Positions 6,535 through 15,102 of a stretch of 24,942 nucleotides of DNA are shown here, piece by piece (positions within the stretch are counted from its first letter, which is position 1; every line of letters begins with the position of its first letter). The stretch comes from CAYXOX01 sp964466745 (GTDB lineage: Bacteria; Pseudomonadota; Alphaproteobacteria; Rhodobacterales; Rhodobacteraceae), in contig CAYXOX010000033.1 of NCBI GenBank assembly GCA_964466745.1, forward strand, positions 1 through 24,942. Direction: 5' to 3'. A program made the translations under genes and the position numbers. The notes below the pieces were generated by a model. It saw only the letters and a list, made by a program, of their open reading frames with translations. It was not told where the DNA came from and made no database searches.

Positions 6535-7407
6535 TCAGCCCGGCGCGGCGTCGGCACGGGCGCCTTCCCATGCCAGCATCGCGCGCTTGACCGGCAGGCC
6601 CCAGTGGTAGCCCCCGAGCCCACCCGAGCTGCGCAGCGCACGGTGGCACGGGATCAGCCAGCCCACCGGGTTGCGCCCCACGGCACTGCCCACGGCGCGC
6701 GACGCCCCCGGCCGGCCGATGGCGCGCGCGATCTCGCCATAGGTCGTCACGCGGCCTGAAGGAACCCGAAGAAGCGCTTCCCAGACCTTGATCTGGAAGG
6801 GCGCGCCGATGAGGTGCAGCCGGGTCTCTGCCCCTGCTTGCGCGCCTGCACCGCCGCCGAACGCGGCCTCCACCCATGGGCGCAGGGCTTCTGGCTCTTC
6901 GCGAAACCGCGCGGCCGGCCACCGCCCCCGAAGATCGGCGAGCGCGGCAGCGGGGCCCGTCTCCGCGGCGAAGGCCATCCCGCACAGGCCGCGATCGGTG
7001 CCCATGGCCAGCACCCTGCCGAACGGGCTCTCGAACCAGCCCTGCCGGATGATGAGGCCCTCTCCGCGGCGCGCGAAGGCACCGGGGCTCATCGCCTCCC
7101 AGCGGATGAAAAGGTCGTGCAGCCGTCCTCCGCCGGAAAGCCCGACGGCTCCCGCCGCCTCCAGAGTCGTGAAGCGCTCGTGCAGGAGCGCCTTGGCATG
7201 GCCCAGCGCCAGGTACTGCTGGTAGCGCTTGGGCGAAACGCCGACCCAGCGGCTGAAGACACGCTGGAAATGGGCCGGGCTCATGCCCATCCGGGCGGCC
7301 AGCGCCTCCAGCGAGAGGGGCGCCGCCCCTGCGCGATCGATCTCCTCGATGGCGCGGCGCACGACGCCGTAGTGGTAGCTGTCTTCACCTTGCGATCCAT
7401 CGCCCAT
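6535..7407 (-). CDS. AraC-HTH / methylated-DNA-[protein]-cysteine methyltransferase fusion (Ada-like)
   Basis: A 290-aa two-domain protein. Residues about 10-100 form an AraC-type helix-turn-helix (LSLEALAARMGMSPAHFQRV, then FSRWVGVSPKRYQQYL). The C-terminal half is an O6-alkylguanine-DNA alkyltransferase with the suicide cysteine in WLIPCHRALRSSGG and the GRVTTYGEIARAIGRP helix. The N-terminal zinc domain of E. coli Ada, which takes methyl groups from phosphotriesters and turns Ada into an activator, is absent. The start ATG 7407 follows GGAGG by eight bases. It is divergent from nth across 114 bases, pairing two DNA-repair genes. Repair by direct dealkylation is expected; its regulatory trigger is unclear. 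Confidence 0.92.
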   Translation of the reverse strand: MGDGSQGEDSYHYGVVRRAIEEIDRAGAAPLSLEALAARMGMSPAHFQRVFSRWVGVSPKRYQQYLALGHAKALLHERFTTLEAAGAVGLSGGGRLHDLFIRWEAMSPGAFARRGEGLIIRQGWFESPFGRVLAMGTDRGLCGMAFAAETGPAAALADLRGRWPAARFREEPEALRPWVEAAFGGGAGAQAGAETRLHLIGAPFQIKVWEALLRVPSGRVTTYGEIARAIGRPGASRAVGSAVGRNPVGWLIPCHRALRSSGGLGGYHWGLPVKRAMLAWEGARADAAPG

Positions 7408-7462
7408 CCCGGCACCCTCCGTTGCCTGCGCCCCGGGATAGCCTGCGCGATGCCGCCGCGCG

Positions 7463-7479
7463 ACCCGCATCCTGCGGGT
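7463..7479 (+). other. Hairpin in the leader of nth
   Basis: A perfect seven-bp stem ACCCGCA (7463-7469), loop TCC, TGCGGGT (7473-7479), followed by TT. It lies in the gap between the divergent repair genes, 42 bases before the nth start. It resembles a short attenuator or terminator, but the T-run is minimal. Confidence 0.3.
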
Positions 7480-7521
7480 TTCGCCATTGCCGCCGGGGTG
7501 CGCGCACGGCAAGAAGGGCCG

Positions 7522-8166
7522 ATGGCACGCCAGCTGGACTACAAAACGCTTCGCGAGATCTTCGCCCGCTTCGAGGCCGCCGAGGCCGAGCCCCGCGGCG
7601 AACTCGAACACGTGAACGCCTACACCCTCGTGGTGGCGGTGGCGCTCTCGGCCCAGGCCACCGATGCCGGCGTGAACAAGGCCACGCGCGGGCTCTTCTC
7701 CATCGCCGACACGCCTGACAAAATGCTCGCGCTTGGCGAGGAGGGGCTGATCGAGCACATCAAGACCATCGGGCTCTTTCGCAACAAGGCCCGCAACGTC
7801 ATCAAGCTGTCGCGCATCCTGGTAGAGGAGTACGGCGGCGAGGTGCCCTCCTCGCGCGCGGCGTTGCAGAGCCTTCCCGGGGTCGGCCGCAAGACTGCGA
7901 ACGTGGTGCTGAACATGTGGTGGGGTTTGCCGGCGCAGGCGGTGGACACCCACATCTTTCGGGTCGGCAACCGGACCGGAATCGCGCCCGGCAAGGACGT
8001 GGACGCCGTGGAGCGCGCCATAGAAGACAACGTGCCGGCCGAATACCAGCGCCATGCGCACCACTGGCTGATCCTGCATGGCCGCTACACCTGCAAGGCA
8101 CGCAAGCCGCAATGCGGCGCCTGCCTGATTTCCGATCTCTGCCCCTACGAGGAGAAGACCCAGTGA
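7522..8166 (+). CDS. nth: Endonuclease III (DNA glycosylase/AP lyase)
   Basis: A base-excision repair enzyme that removes oxidised pyrimidines and cleaves abasic sites. It has 214 aa, almost the length of E. coli Nth (211). The helix-hairpin-helix is LPGVGRKTANVVLN (118-131) with catalytic Lys124; catalytic Asp142 lies in AVDTHIFRVGNRT. The [4Fe-4S] ligands are Cys191, Cys198, Cys201 and Cys207 in the C-X6-C-X2-C-X5-C pattern. The start ATG 7522 has AAGAAGGG just upstream; an in-frame ATG at 7450 would add a non-conserved stretch that includes the leader hairpin. The stop overlaps the next start (GTGA), coupling it to the sugar-kinase gene. Confidence 0.97.
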   Translation: MARQLDYKTLREIFARFEAAEAEPRGELEHVNAYTLVVAVALSAQATDAGVNKATRGLFSIADTPDKMLALGEEGLIEHIKTIGLFRNKARNVIKLSRILVEEYGGEVPSSRAALQSLPGVGRKTANVVLNMWWGLPAQAVDTHIFRVGNRTGIAPGKDVDAVERAIEDNVPAEYQRHAHHWLILHGRYTCKARKPQCGACLISDLCPYEEKTQ

Positions 8167-9152
8167 CACGCTACCAGGTGGTGGGCATCGGCAACGCGAT
8201 CGTCGATGTCCTCAGCCATGCCGACGACAGCTTTCTCGACCTGATGGGCATCGAGAAGGGCATCATGCAGCTGGTGGAGCGCAAGCGGGGCGAGATGCTC
8301 TACGGCGCCATGCGCGACAGGGTGCAGCAGCCCGGCGGTTCGGTGGCCAACACGCTGGACGGGCTCGGCCGGCTGGGGCTGTCCACCGCCTTCATCGGGC
8401 GCGTGCACGACGACGCGCTCGGACGGTTCTACGCGAAGAGCATGGAAGCCGGTGGCACCGATTTCGTGAACCCGCCGGTGCCCGGCGGCGAGTTGCCCAC
8501 ATCGCGTTCGATGATCTTCGTCTCGCCCGACGGCGAGCGCTCGATGAACACCTATCTCGGCATCTCTGCCGAACTCGGCCCCGAAGACGTGCCCGAAGAG
8601 GCAGCAAGCCGCGCCGCGCTGCTCTTTCTCGAAGGCTATCTCTACGACAAGGCGCCGGGCAAGGCCGCCTTCGAGCGGGCCGGCAAGCTTTGCCGCGCGG
8701 GCGGCGGCCAGCCCGGGATCACGTTGTCCGACCCGTTCTGCGTCGACAGGCACCGCGCCGATTTCCGGCGGCTGGTGCGCGAGCTCGATTTCGTGATCGG
8801 CAACGAGGAGGAATGGTGCTCGCTCTACCAGACCGACGATCTCGGCAGCGCGCTCGAAACCGCTGCCGCCGAATGCAGGCTGGTGGTGTGCACCCGCTCG
8901 GGCGAGAGCGTGGTGCTGGTCCGCGGGGAGGAGGAAGCGGTGGTGCCCGTCAACCGCGTGGTTCCGGTGGATGCGACCGGCGCCGGTGACCAGTTCGCCG
9001 CCGGCTTCCTCTACGGGCTCGCCACGGGGCAGAGCCTCGAGATCTGCGGGCGCATGGGCGTGATCGCGGCAACCGAGGTGATCGGGCACATGGGGCCGCG
9101 CCCCAACAGCGACGTGAAGGCATTGTTCCGCAAGTCCGGCCTGCCGGTGTGA
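8163..9152 (+). CDS. PfkB-family carbohydrate kinase, adenosine kinase-like
   Basis: A 329-aa ribokinase-fold enzyme. The N-terminal glycine pair is in QQPGGSVANTLDGLGRLG. The C-terminal ATP/anion-hole signature is DATGAGDQFAAGF (270-282) with catalytic Asp276. The opening YQVVGIGNAIVDVLS and the overall length resemble alphaproteobacterial adenosine kinases (adenosine to AMP, purine salvage), although a different nucleoside or sugar substrate cannot be excluded. The start is GTG 8163, overlapping the nth stop; the nth tail likely supplies the ribosome. polA follows after 76 bases and may be co-transcribed. Confidence 0.9.
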   Translation: MTRYQVVGIGNAIVDVLSHADDSFLDLMGIEKGIMQLVERKRGEMLYGAMRDRVQQPGGSVANTLDGLGRLGLSTAFIGRVHDDALGRFYAKSMEAGGTDFVNPPVPGGELPTSRSMIFVSPDGERSMNTYLGISAELGPEDVPEEAASRAALLFLEGYLYDKAPGKAAFERAGKLCRAGGGQPGITLSDPFCVDRHRADFRRLVRELDFVIGNEEEWCSLYQTDDLGSALETAAAECRLVVCTRSGESVVLVRGEEEAVVPVNRVVPVDATGAGDQFAAGFLYGLATGQSLEICGRMGVIAATEVIGHMGPRPNSDVKALFRKSGLPV

Positions 9153-9228
9153 GCAGCGCGCCGCTGCCCGCGCCGCTGGCGCAGGCAGGGCGGCTGGTGC
9201 ATAACATCCGCGAGTCCGGGAGAGCGCA

Positions 9229-12045
9229 ATGACCTCAGCATTCGGCAAGGGGTGCCACCTGCACCTGATCGACGGTTCGTCGTTCATCTTCAGGGCCTAT
9301 CACGCCCTGCCGCCGCTCACGCGCAAGTCCGACGGGCTTCCGATCGGGGCGGTCTCCGGCTTCTGCAACATGCTGCAGCGCTACATCGACGGAAACACCG
9401 GGCCCGATGCGCCGACGCATGTGGCAGTGGTCTTCGACAAGGGTTCCCACACCTTCCGCAACGATCTCTACGATCGGTACAAGGCCAACCGCGAGGAGAT
9501 GCCCGAGGATCTGCGCCCGCAGATCCCGCTGACCCGCCGCGCGACCGAGGCGTTCAATATCGCCTGCAAGGAGCTCGAGGGGTTCGAGGCCGACGACATC
9601 ATCGCCACGTTGGCCTGCCAGGCCCGCGATGCCGGCGGGCGCGTCACCATCATATCGTCGGACAAGGACCTCATGCAGCTCGTGGGCGGCGGCGTGGAGA
9701 TGCTCGATGCGATGAAGAACCGCCGCATCGATGCCGAAGGGGTGCGCGAGAAATTCGGCGTCGGCCCCGAGCGGGTCGTGGACGTGCAGGCGCTGGCCGG
9801 CGACAGCGTGGACAACGTGCCCGGCGCCCCCGGGATCGGCGTGAAGACCGCCGCGCTGCTGATCGAGGAATACGGCGATCTCGACACACTGCTGGCGCGC
9901 GCCGAGGAAATCAAGCAGCCCAAGCGGCGCCAGACCCTGATCGACCATGCAGACCAGATCCGCCTCTCCCGGCAGCTGGTCCAGCTCGATTGCGCGACCC
10001 CGCTCGATTTCACTCTCGACGATCTGGAGGTGCGCGAACCCGACCCCGAACGCCTGATGGGCTTTCTGGCCGAGATGGAGTTCCGCACGCTCACCCGCCG
10101 GGTTGCCGATGCGCTGGGCGTCGAGCCCCCGGCCCAGCCGGCACCGGAGGCAGGCGCGGCGGCGGCTCCGCAGGCCGAGAACGCGCCCCCCCCGGCAACG
10201 CCCATCGATGTGGCCGTCTACGAGACCATCGCCGATGCCGATGCGCTCGCGCGCTGGATCGAACGCGCCCGCGAACGCGGGGTGATGGCACTCGATACGG
10301 AGACCACCGGGCTCGACGAGATGCGCTGCGAGCTCGTGGGCGTTTCCCTCTGCACCGGCCCGGGAGAGGCCGCCTACCTGCCGCTCGCTCACCGCGCCGC
10401 CGATGCCGACGATCTGTTCGGTTCCGCCGATCTCGCGCCGGGGCAGGTGCCGATGGAGACCGCGCTGGAGATGCTGCGCCCGCTTCTCGAGGACGACGCC
10501 GTCCTCAAGATCGGGCAGAACATGAAATACGACGCAAAGGTGCTCGCCCGCTACGGCATCGAGGTGGCACCGATCGACGACACCATGCTGATGAGCTACG
10601 CGCTGCACGCCGGGCTCCACGGCCACGGCATGGACACACTGGCCGACCGCTACCTCGGGCACATCTGCATCCCGATCAAGGACCTGCTCGGCGCGGGCAA
10701 ATCCCAGGTGACTTTCGACCGGGTCCCCATCGAGAAGGCCGCGCCCTATGCCGCCGAGGACGCCGAGGTAACCTGGCGCCTGTGGGAGACGTTCAAGCCA
10801 CGGCTGCACCGGGCCCGGGTGACAACCGTCTACGAGACGCTCGAACGGCCGCTCGTGCCGGTGCTGGCGCGCATGGAGCGCAGCGGGATCATCGTGGACC
10901 GCGCCGTGCTCGGGCGGATGTCCCAGGCCTTCGCCCAGAAGATGGCGCAACTGGAGGACGAGATCCACGGGCTGGCCGGGGAGCGCTTCAACGTCGGCTC
11001 GCCCAGCCAGGTGGGCGAGATCCTGTTCGACAGGATGGGGCTGGAGGGAGGCAAGCGCGGCAAGAACGGGAAATACGCCACCCCCGCCGATGTTCTGGAA
11101 GACCTGGCGACCCTGCACGATCTGCCGGCCCGCGTGCTCGACTGGCGCGCGCTGTCCAAGCTGAAATCCACCTACACCGACGCGCTGCAGGACCATATCA
11201 ACCCCGAGACGGGACGCGTGCACACCTCCTATGCCATCGCGGGCGCGAACACGGGTCGGCTCGCTTCCACGGACCCGAACCTGCAGAACATCCCGGTGCG
11301 TTCGGAGGACGGCCGCCGCATCCGGGAGGCGTTCGTGGCGGCGCCGGGCCATGTGCTGGTGAGCCTCGACTACAGCCAGATCGAGCTGAGGATTCTCGCC
11401 CATATCGCCGATATCCCCGAGCTCAAGGCCGCCTTCCGCGACAAGGTGGACATCCATGCGCTGACCGCCTCGCAGATGTTCGGCGTGCCGCTCGACGAGA
11501 TGACCCCCGAGATCCGCCGAAGGGCCAAGGCGATCAACTTCGGGGTGATCTACGGGATCTCGGGATTCGGCCTGGCCCGGAACCTGCGTATTCCGCGGGC
11601 CGAGGCCCAGGCCTTCATCGACACATATTTCGAGCGCTTCCCGGCGATCCGCGACTACATGGAGGCCACCAAGGCTTTCGCGAAGGAACACGGTTTCGTT
11701 ACGACGCTGTTCGGCCGTCGCATCCACACCCCCGAGATCGGGGCCCGCGGCCCGCGCGCGGGCTTCGCCCAGCGCGCCGCGATCAACGCCCCGATCCAGG
11801 GCACCGCCGCAGACATCATCCGCCGCGCCATGGTGCGCATGGAAGACGCGATCGACGGGCTGCCGGCGAAGATGCTCCTGCAGGTGCACGACGAGCTGCT
11901 GTTCGAGGTGGAAGTTGCAGCCGCCGAGGAGCTGGTGGCCCGTGCCCGGCGAGTGATGGAGGCCGCGGCCCTGCCGGCCGTGGCGCTCGACGTGCCGCTC
12001 GAGGTGGATGCCGGGCAGGGCGAGACCTGGGCCGTGGCGCACTGA
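9229..12045 (+). CDS. polA: DNA polymerase I
   Basis: A 938-aa repair and Okazaki-fragment polymerase. The 5'-3' flap exonuclease occupies about residues 10-290 (FEADDIIATLACQA; DSVDNVPGAPGIGVKTAALL). The 3'-5' proofreading domain appears active, with Asp356 and Glu358 in LDTETTGLDE and a YAAEDAEVTWRLWE motif. The polymerase domain has motif A LDYSQIELRI (Asp714), motif B RRRAKAINFGVIYG with the Phe that disfavours dideoxynucleotides, and motif C LLQVHDELLFE (Asp888). An Ala/Pro-rich linker sits at about 300-325 between the exonucleases. The start ATG 9229 follows GGGAG by six bases. It is complete and unremarkable in length. Confidence 0.98.
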   Translation: MTSAFGKGCHLHLIDGSSFIFRAYHALPPLTRKSDGLPIGAVSGFCNMLQRYIDGNTGPDAPTHVAVVFDKGSHTFRNDLYDRYKANREEMPEDLRPQIPLTRRATEAFNIACKELEGFEADDIIATLACQARDAGGRVTIISSDKDLMQLVGGGVEMLDAMKNRRIDAEGVREKFGVGPERVVDVQALAGDSVDNVPGAPGIGVKTAALLIEEYGDLDTLLARAEEIKQPKRRQTLIDHADQIRLSRQLVQLDCATPLDFTLDDLEVREPDPERLMGFLAEMEFRTLTRRVADALGVEPPAQPAPEAGAAAAPQAENAPPPATPIDVAVYETIADADALARWIERARERGVMALDTETTGLDEMRCELVGVSLCTGPGEAAYLPLAHRAADADDLFGSADLAPGQVPMETALEMLRPLLEDDAVLKIGQNMKYDAKVLARYGIEVAPIDDTMLMSYALHAGLHGHGMDTLADRYLGHICIPIKDLLGAGKSQVTFDRVPIEKAAPYAAEDAEVTWRLWETFKPRLHRARVTTVYETLERPLVPVLARMERSGIIVDRAVLGRMSQAFAQKMAQLEDEIHGLAGERFNVGSPSQVGEILFDRMGLEGGKRGKNGKYATPADVLEDLATLHDLPARVLDWRALSKLKSTYTDALQDHINPETGRVHTSYAIAGANTGRLASTDPNLQNIPVRSEDGRRIREAFVAAPGHVLVSLDYSQIELRILAHIADIPELKAAFRDKVDIHALTASQMFGVPLDEMTPEIRRRAKAINFGVIYGISGFGLARNLRIPRAEAQAFIDTYFERFPAIRDYMEATKAFAKEHGFVTTLFGRRIHTPEIGARGPRAGFAQRAAINAPIQGTAADIIRRAMVRMEDAIDGLPAKMLLQVHDELLFEVEVAAAEELVARARRVMEAAALPAVALDVPLEVDAGQGETWAVAH

Positions 12046-12046
12046 G

Positions 12047-12080
12047 GCGCGGCTCCGCGCTGCCGCGCGGGAGTATTTGC
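12047..12080 (+). other. Hairpin plus GGGAGTATTT element after polA
   Basis: GCGCGG-CT-CCGCGC (12047-12060) is followed by a GC stretch and GGGAGTATTTGCC at about 12069-12081, then CAGGATGAAGG. I recall similar GGGAGTATTT...GATGAAG strings behind genes in Rhodobacteraceae, where they may be a dispersed terminator-associated motif. That recall is not a database result. If correct, the ATG at 12088 may belong to the motif rather than start a gene. Confidence 0.35.
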
Positions 12081-12087
12081 CGCCAGG

Positions 12088-12672
12088 ATGAAGGGGGCGC
12101 GGTTGGAAGAAGGCATCGAGGTGCGATCGCGCGACGAGCTGCGAGCCTGGCTCGCGGAGAACCACACCCGCCGGGGCAGCATTTGGCTGGTGACCTTCAA
12201 GAAGCACATGCCCGGGCACCTGCCGGTGGACGAGGTGGTGCCCGAGCTGCTGGCCTGGGGCTGGGTCGACAGCCTGCCCCGCAGCGTCGATGCCGAGCGC
12301 ACGAGCCTGCGCATTTCGCCGCGCAACCCGCGCTCGGCCTGGTCCGCCGTGAACAAGCGCCACGTGGAGCGGCTGCGCGCAACCGGCAGGATGACGCCGG
12401 CCGGCGAAGCCGCGATCGAGGTGGCGCGGGCCAACGGCATGTGGGATTTCCTCGAAGACGTGGAAAGGCTCGAAGTGCCGGGCGATCTCGCCGGGGCTCT
12501 CGATGCTGCCGGCGCACGGGAGGCGTGGCAGGCCTATCCGCCTTCGGTGAGGCGCGGGACGCTGGAGTGGATCAAGACGGCGCGCAGGGCCGAAACGCGG
12601 GCCGAGCGCATTACCGGAACGGCAGAGGCCGCCGCCGCCGGCGACCGGCCGCCCCCGTTCCGGCGCCGCTAG
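12088..12672 (+). CDS. YdeI/OmpD-associated family protein
   Basis: A 194-aa soluble protein resembling the YdeI (OmdA) family. The recognisable parts are EVRSRDELRAWLAENHTRRG near the start, WGWVDSLPRSVDAERTSLRI in the middle and an AWQAYPPSVRRGTLEWIKTA stretch in the C-terminal region. The molecular function of the family is not established. The ATG at 12088 lies inside a possible terminator-linked motif and has no proper ribosome site. TTG at 12103, five bases after AAGGGGG, would give a product starting just before EEGIEVRSR and is a good alternative. Its TAG stop shares the palindrome CTAG with the stop of the opposite gene. Confidence 0.85.
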   Translation: MKGARLEEGIEVRSRDELRAWLAENHTRRGSIWLVTFKKHMPGHLPVDEVVPELLAWGWVDSLPRSVDAERTSLRISPRNPRSAWSAVNKRHVERLRATGRMTPAGEAAIEVARANGMWDFLEDVERLEVPGDLAGALDAAGAREAWQAYPPSVRRGTLEWIKTARRAETRAERITGTAEAAAAGDRPPPFRRR

Positions 12673-12908
12673 CGTTCGGCCGGGGGCGCAGCCACCCGGC
12701 GCCGGACCTGGCGTTCGACGATGGGGCGGAACACGGCCATCGTCGGGAAGGCCACCGCCCAGGCGATGGCCCAGGCGCTCATCCAGGTGGCAAGGAACCC
12801 GTCGACCGCACCGAGCGCGCGGAACGTGGCGATGCCGGACACGAGGAAGGACATGATGCCGGAGACGATCAGCGCGACGACGAAGGGCGCAAGGCGGGGC
12901 GGGATCAT
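12669..12908 (-). CDS. DUF2798 family small membrane protein
   Basis: A 79-aa protein with two predicted membrane helices (about 6-27 and 39-60) and a basic C-terminal tail (IVERQVRRRV). The segments LIVSGIMSFLVSGIATFRAL and WAIAWAVAFPTMAVFRPIV match the DUF2798 family, whose function is unknown. The start ATG 12908 has GGAGG seven bases upstream, a strong site for such a small gene. It converges with the YdeI-family gene, the two stops overlapping by four bases, and is divergent from the dehydratase gene across 400 bases. Confidence 0.87.
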   Translation of the reverse strand: MIPPRLAPFVVALIVSGIMSFLVSGIATFRALGAVDGFLATWMSAWAIAWAVAFPTMAVFRPIVERQVRRRVAAPPAER

Positions 12909-13307
12909 GGCAATACCTCCGATGGTCAGCGATCGCAGTCATATGCTTCTTTGCGAATGCGAAAAAGCCCCTGCGCGCCTGCGCCGCGGGCCTGACCCGG
13001 GCCGGTCGACCTCCTGCCGATGGCGCCTGCCTCCGGCGCGGGCCCGCGCGTTCCCCGGTGCGAAACCGCCGCCAGCCGCGTTCCGCCGGTGACGCCCGCC
13101 ATCCTGCCGCGGCCGTGGCCACGGGTGCCGGCGCTGGCAGCAGAAGCGCCGGTGCGGGCTCGGCGGGCGGCTCGCCCCGCCGCCTGCGCCGACCCTGCCG
13201 GGATGCCCCGCGGCGCGGCCAATGCGCCCGATTGAGGCTTTCCGCGAGTTGGTATAGGCCACGCGGAAGACGGCGAAAATCTCCGTCGGCAAGGGAGGGA
13301 TCGGAGC
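12909..13307. other. Gene-free divergent region, very GC-rich
   Basis: This stretch separates the DUF2798 gene (minus) from the dehydratase gene (plus). Open frames exist on both strands but are low-complexity Arg/Ala/Pro/Gly stretches without family motifs or good ribosome sites, so I call none. Visible structure includes a hairpin at 13161-13167/13176-13182 (CGGCGGG/CCCGCCG) and a weaker one at 13023-13039. A possible dehydratase promoter is TTGAGG (13232-13237), a 15-base spacer and TATAGG (13253-13258), which is short and weak. A ribosome site AAGGGAGGG (13291-13299) ends the region. Confidence 0.5.
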
Positions 13308-15089
13308 ATGGGCGACACGCGCGCGAGAAAGAAGTTCCGCAGCCAGGAATGGTTCGACAACCCCAACAATCCGGGGATGACGGCGCTCTACATTGAGCGG
13401 TATCTCAACCAGGAGTACACGCGCGAGGAGCTTCAGGGCGAGCGGCCCGTGATCGGCATCGCGCAGACGGGGAGCGACCTCGCGCCCTGCAACAAGATCC
13501 ACGTCTTCCTGATGGACCGCGTCAAGGCCGGCATCCGCGACGCCGGCGGCGTGCCCATGGAATTTCCCGTGCACCCCATCCAGGAAACGGGCAAACGCCC
13601 CACCGCCGCGCTCGACCGCAACCTTGCCTACCTGAGCCTCGTGGAAGTGCTCCACGGTTACCCGATCGACGGGGTGGTGCTCACGACGGGCTGCGACAAG
13701 ACCACGCCGGCGATGCTGATGGGGGCCGCCACGGTGGACCTGCCGGCCATCGTGCTCTCCGGCGGGCCCATGCTGGACGGGTGGTGGAATGGCAAGCTCG
13801 CGGGTTCGGGCACCATCGTGTGGGAAAGCCGTCGGCTGCTCGCCGAGGGCGAGATCGATCTCGAGGAGTTCATGAGCCGCGTGTGCGCCTCGGCCCCATC
13901 CCTGGGCCACTGCAACACCATGGGCACCGCGTCCACCATGAACGCCATGGCCGAGGCTCTCGGAATGAGCCTGACGGGGTGCTCGGCGATCCCGGCGCCG
14001 TTCCGCGAGCGGATGGTGATGGCCTACCGGACGGGCCGCCGCATCGTCGAGATGGTTCACGAAGGCCTCAAGCCCTCCGACATCCTCACCCGCGAGGCGT
14101 TCGAGAACGCCATCGTGGTGAACTCGGCCATCGGCGGCTCGACCAACGCGCCGCCGCATCTGCAGGCGGTGGCCCGGCATGCCGGCGTGGAGCTGCACGT
14201 GACGGACTGGCAGAAGATCGGCTTCGACGTTCCGCTGCTGGTGAACATGCAGCCGGCGGGCAAGTATCTCGGCGAGAGCTTCTACCGTGCCGGCGGCGTT
14301 CCGGCGGTCATGGGCGAGCTGCGCGCCGCGGGGCGGCTGCACGAGAATGCGATGACGGTTTCGGGCAGGCCCATGGGAGAGAACCTCGAAGGCTGGGAAA
14401 GCCGCGACCGCGAGGTGATCCGCACCGTGGCCGACCCCCTGCGCGAGGATGCGGGCTTTCTCGTGCTGTCGGGCAACCTCTTCGACTCGGCGCTGATGAA
14501 GACTTCGGTCATCTCCGAGGATTTCCGCGCGCGGTTCCTCTCGCGGCCCGGCAACGAGGGGGTGTTCGAGGCGCGCGCGGTCGTGTTCGAGGGGCCTGAA
14601 GACTACCACGACCGGCTCAACGACCCCGACCTCGGGGTGGACGAGGAAACGATCCTCTTCATCCGCGGGGTCGGCTGCGTTGGCTATCCCGGCTCGGCGG
14701 AGGTGGTGAACATGCAGCCGCCGGACGCGCTGCTGAAGGCGGGCATCAACCACCTGCCCACGGTGGGCGACGGCCGGCAATCCGGCACCTCGGAGAGCCC
14801 CTCGATTCTCAACGCGTCGCCCGAGGCCGTGGTGGGCGGCGGGCTTGCCCTTCTGAGAACCGACGACCGTGTGCGGCTGGACCTGAACGCCTGTCGTCTC
14901 GATGCGGTGGTGCCGGAGGCGGAATGGGAAGCCCGGCGCGCGGCGTGGACCCCCCCCGAGCTGCACCACCAGACGCCCTGGCAGGAGATCTACCGGACCC
15001 ATGTGGGCCAGCTGGCCGATGGCGGTTGCCTCGAGCTGGCCACCGCCTATCGCCGGGTGGCCGAAGACCTGCCCCGCGACAACCACTGA
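13308..15089 (+). CDS. IlvD/Edd-family sugar-acid dehydratase, XylD-like
   Basis: A 593-aa Fe-S dehydratase converting an aldonate to a 2-keto-3-deoxy sugar acid. From memory it resembles Caulobacter D-xylonate dehydratase XylD (about 595 aa) throughout, including RFRSRDWFDNP-like and MTALYLER-like openings. The [2Fe-2S] ligands are Cys61 (DLAPCNKIH), Cys129 (LTTGCDKTTP) and Cys202 (SLGHCNTMG). Asp130 and Lys131 follow as expected for the Mg2+ site, and Ser492 in GDGRQSGT is the position proposed as the catalytic base. The substrate could be xylonate, arabinonate, gluconate or another aldonate. The start ATG 13308 follows AAGGGAGGG. It is convergent with the SDR gene and belongs functionally with the sugar locus to its right. 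Confidence 0.92.
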   Translation: MGDTRARKKFRSQEWFDNPNNPGMTALYIERYLNQEYTREELQGERPVIGIAQTGSDLAPCNKIHVFLMDRVKAGIRDAGGVPMEFPVHPIQETGKRPTAALDRNLAYLSLVEVLHGYPIDGVVLTTGCDKTTPAMLMGAATVDLPAIVLSGGPMLDGWWNGKLAGSGTIVWESRRLLAEGEIDLEEFMSRVCASAPSLGHCNTMGTASTMNAMAEALGMSLTGCSAIPAPFRERMVMAYRTGRRIVEMVHEGLKPSDILTREAFENAIVVNSAIGGSTNAPPHLQAVARHAGVELHVTDWQKIGFDVPLLVNMQPAGKYLGESFYRAGGVPAVMGELRAAGRLHENAMTVSGRPMGENLEGWESRDREVIRTVADPLREDAGFLVLSGNLFDSALMKTSVISEDFRARFLSRPGNEGVFEARAVVFEGPEDYHDRLNDPDLGVDEETILFIRGVGCVGYPGSAEVVNMQPPDALLKAGINHLPTVGDGRQSGTSESPSILNASPEAVVGGGLALLRTDDRVRLDLNACRLDAVVPEAEWEARRAAWTPPELHHQTPWQEIYRTHVGQLADGGCLELATAYRRVAEDLPRDNH

Positions 15090-15102
15090 AGCGAGAATCC
15101 TC

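Noticed and set aside
5621..6610. A 329-codon plus-strand frame opposite the OmpA lipoprotein
   Set aside because: The minus strand encodes a lipoprotein with lipobox and OmpA motifs; the plus frame is its shadow.
9252..12995. A 1247-codon plus-strand frame overlapping polA in another phase
   Set aside because: Arg/Gly/Pro/Ala-rich out-of-phase translation of polA and its neighbour without any recognisable family signature.
9235..13122. A 1295-codon open frame on the minus strand across polA
   Set aside because: It is an antisense shadow of polA in GC-rich DNA: low-complexity His/Gly/Arg/Leu composition and no domain motif. polA on the plus strand has all catalytic motifs.
13020..13235. A 71-codon frame in the gap before the dehydratase gene
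   Set aside because: Ala/Arg/Pro-rich low-complexity sequence, no ribosome site of note, no family resemblance.
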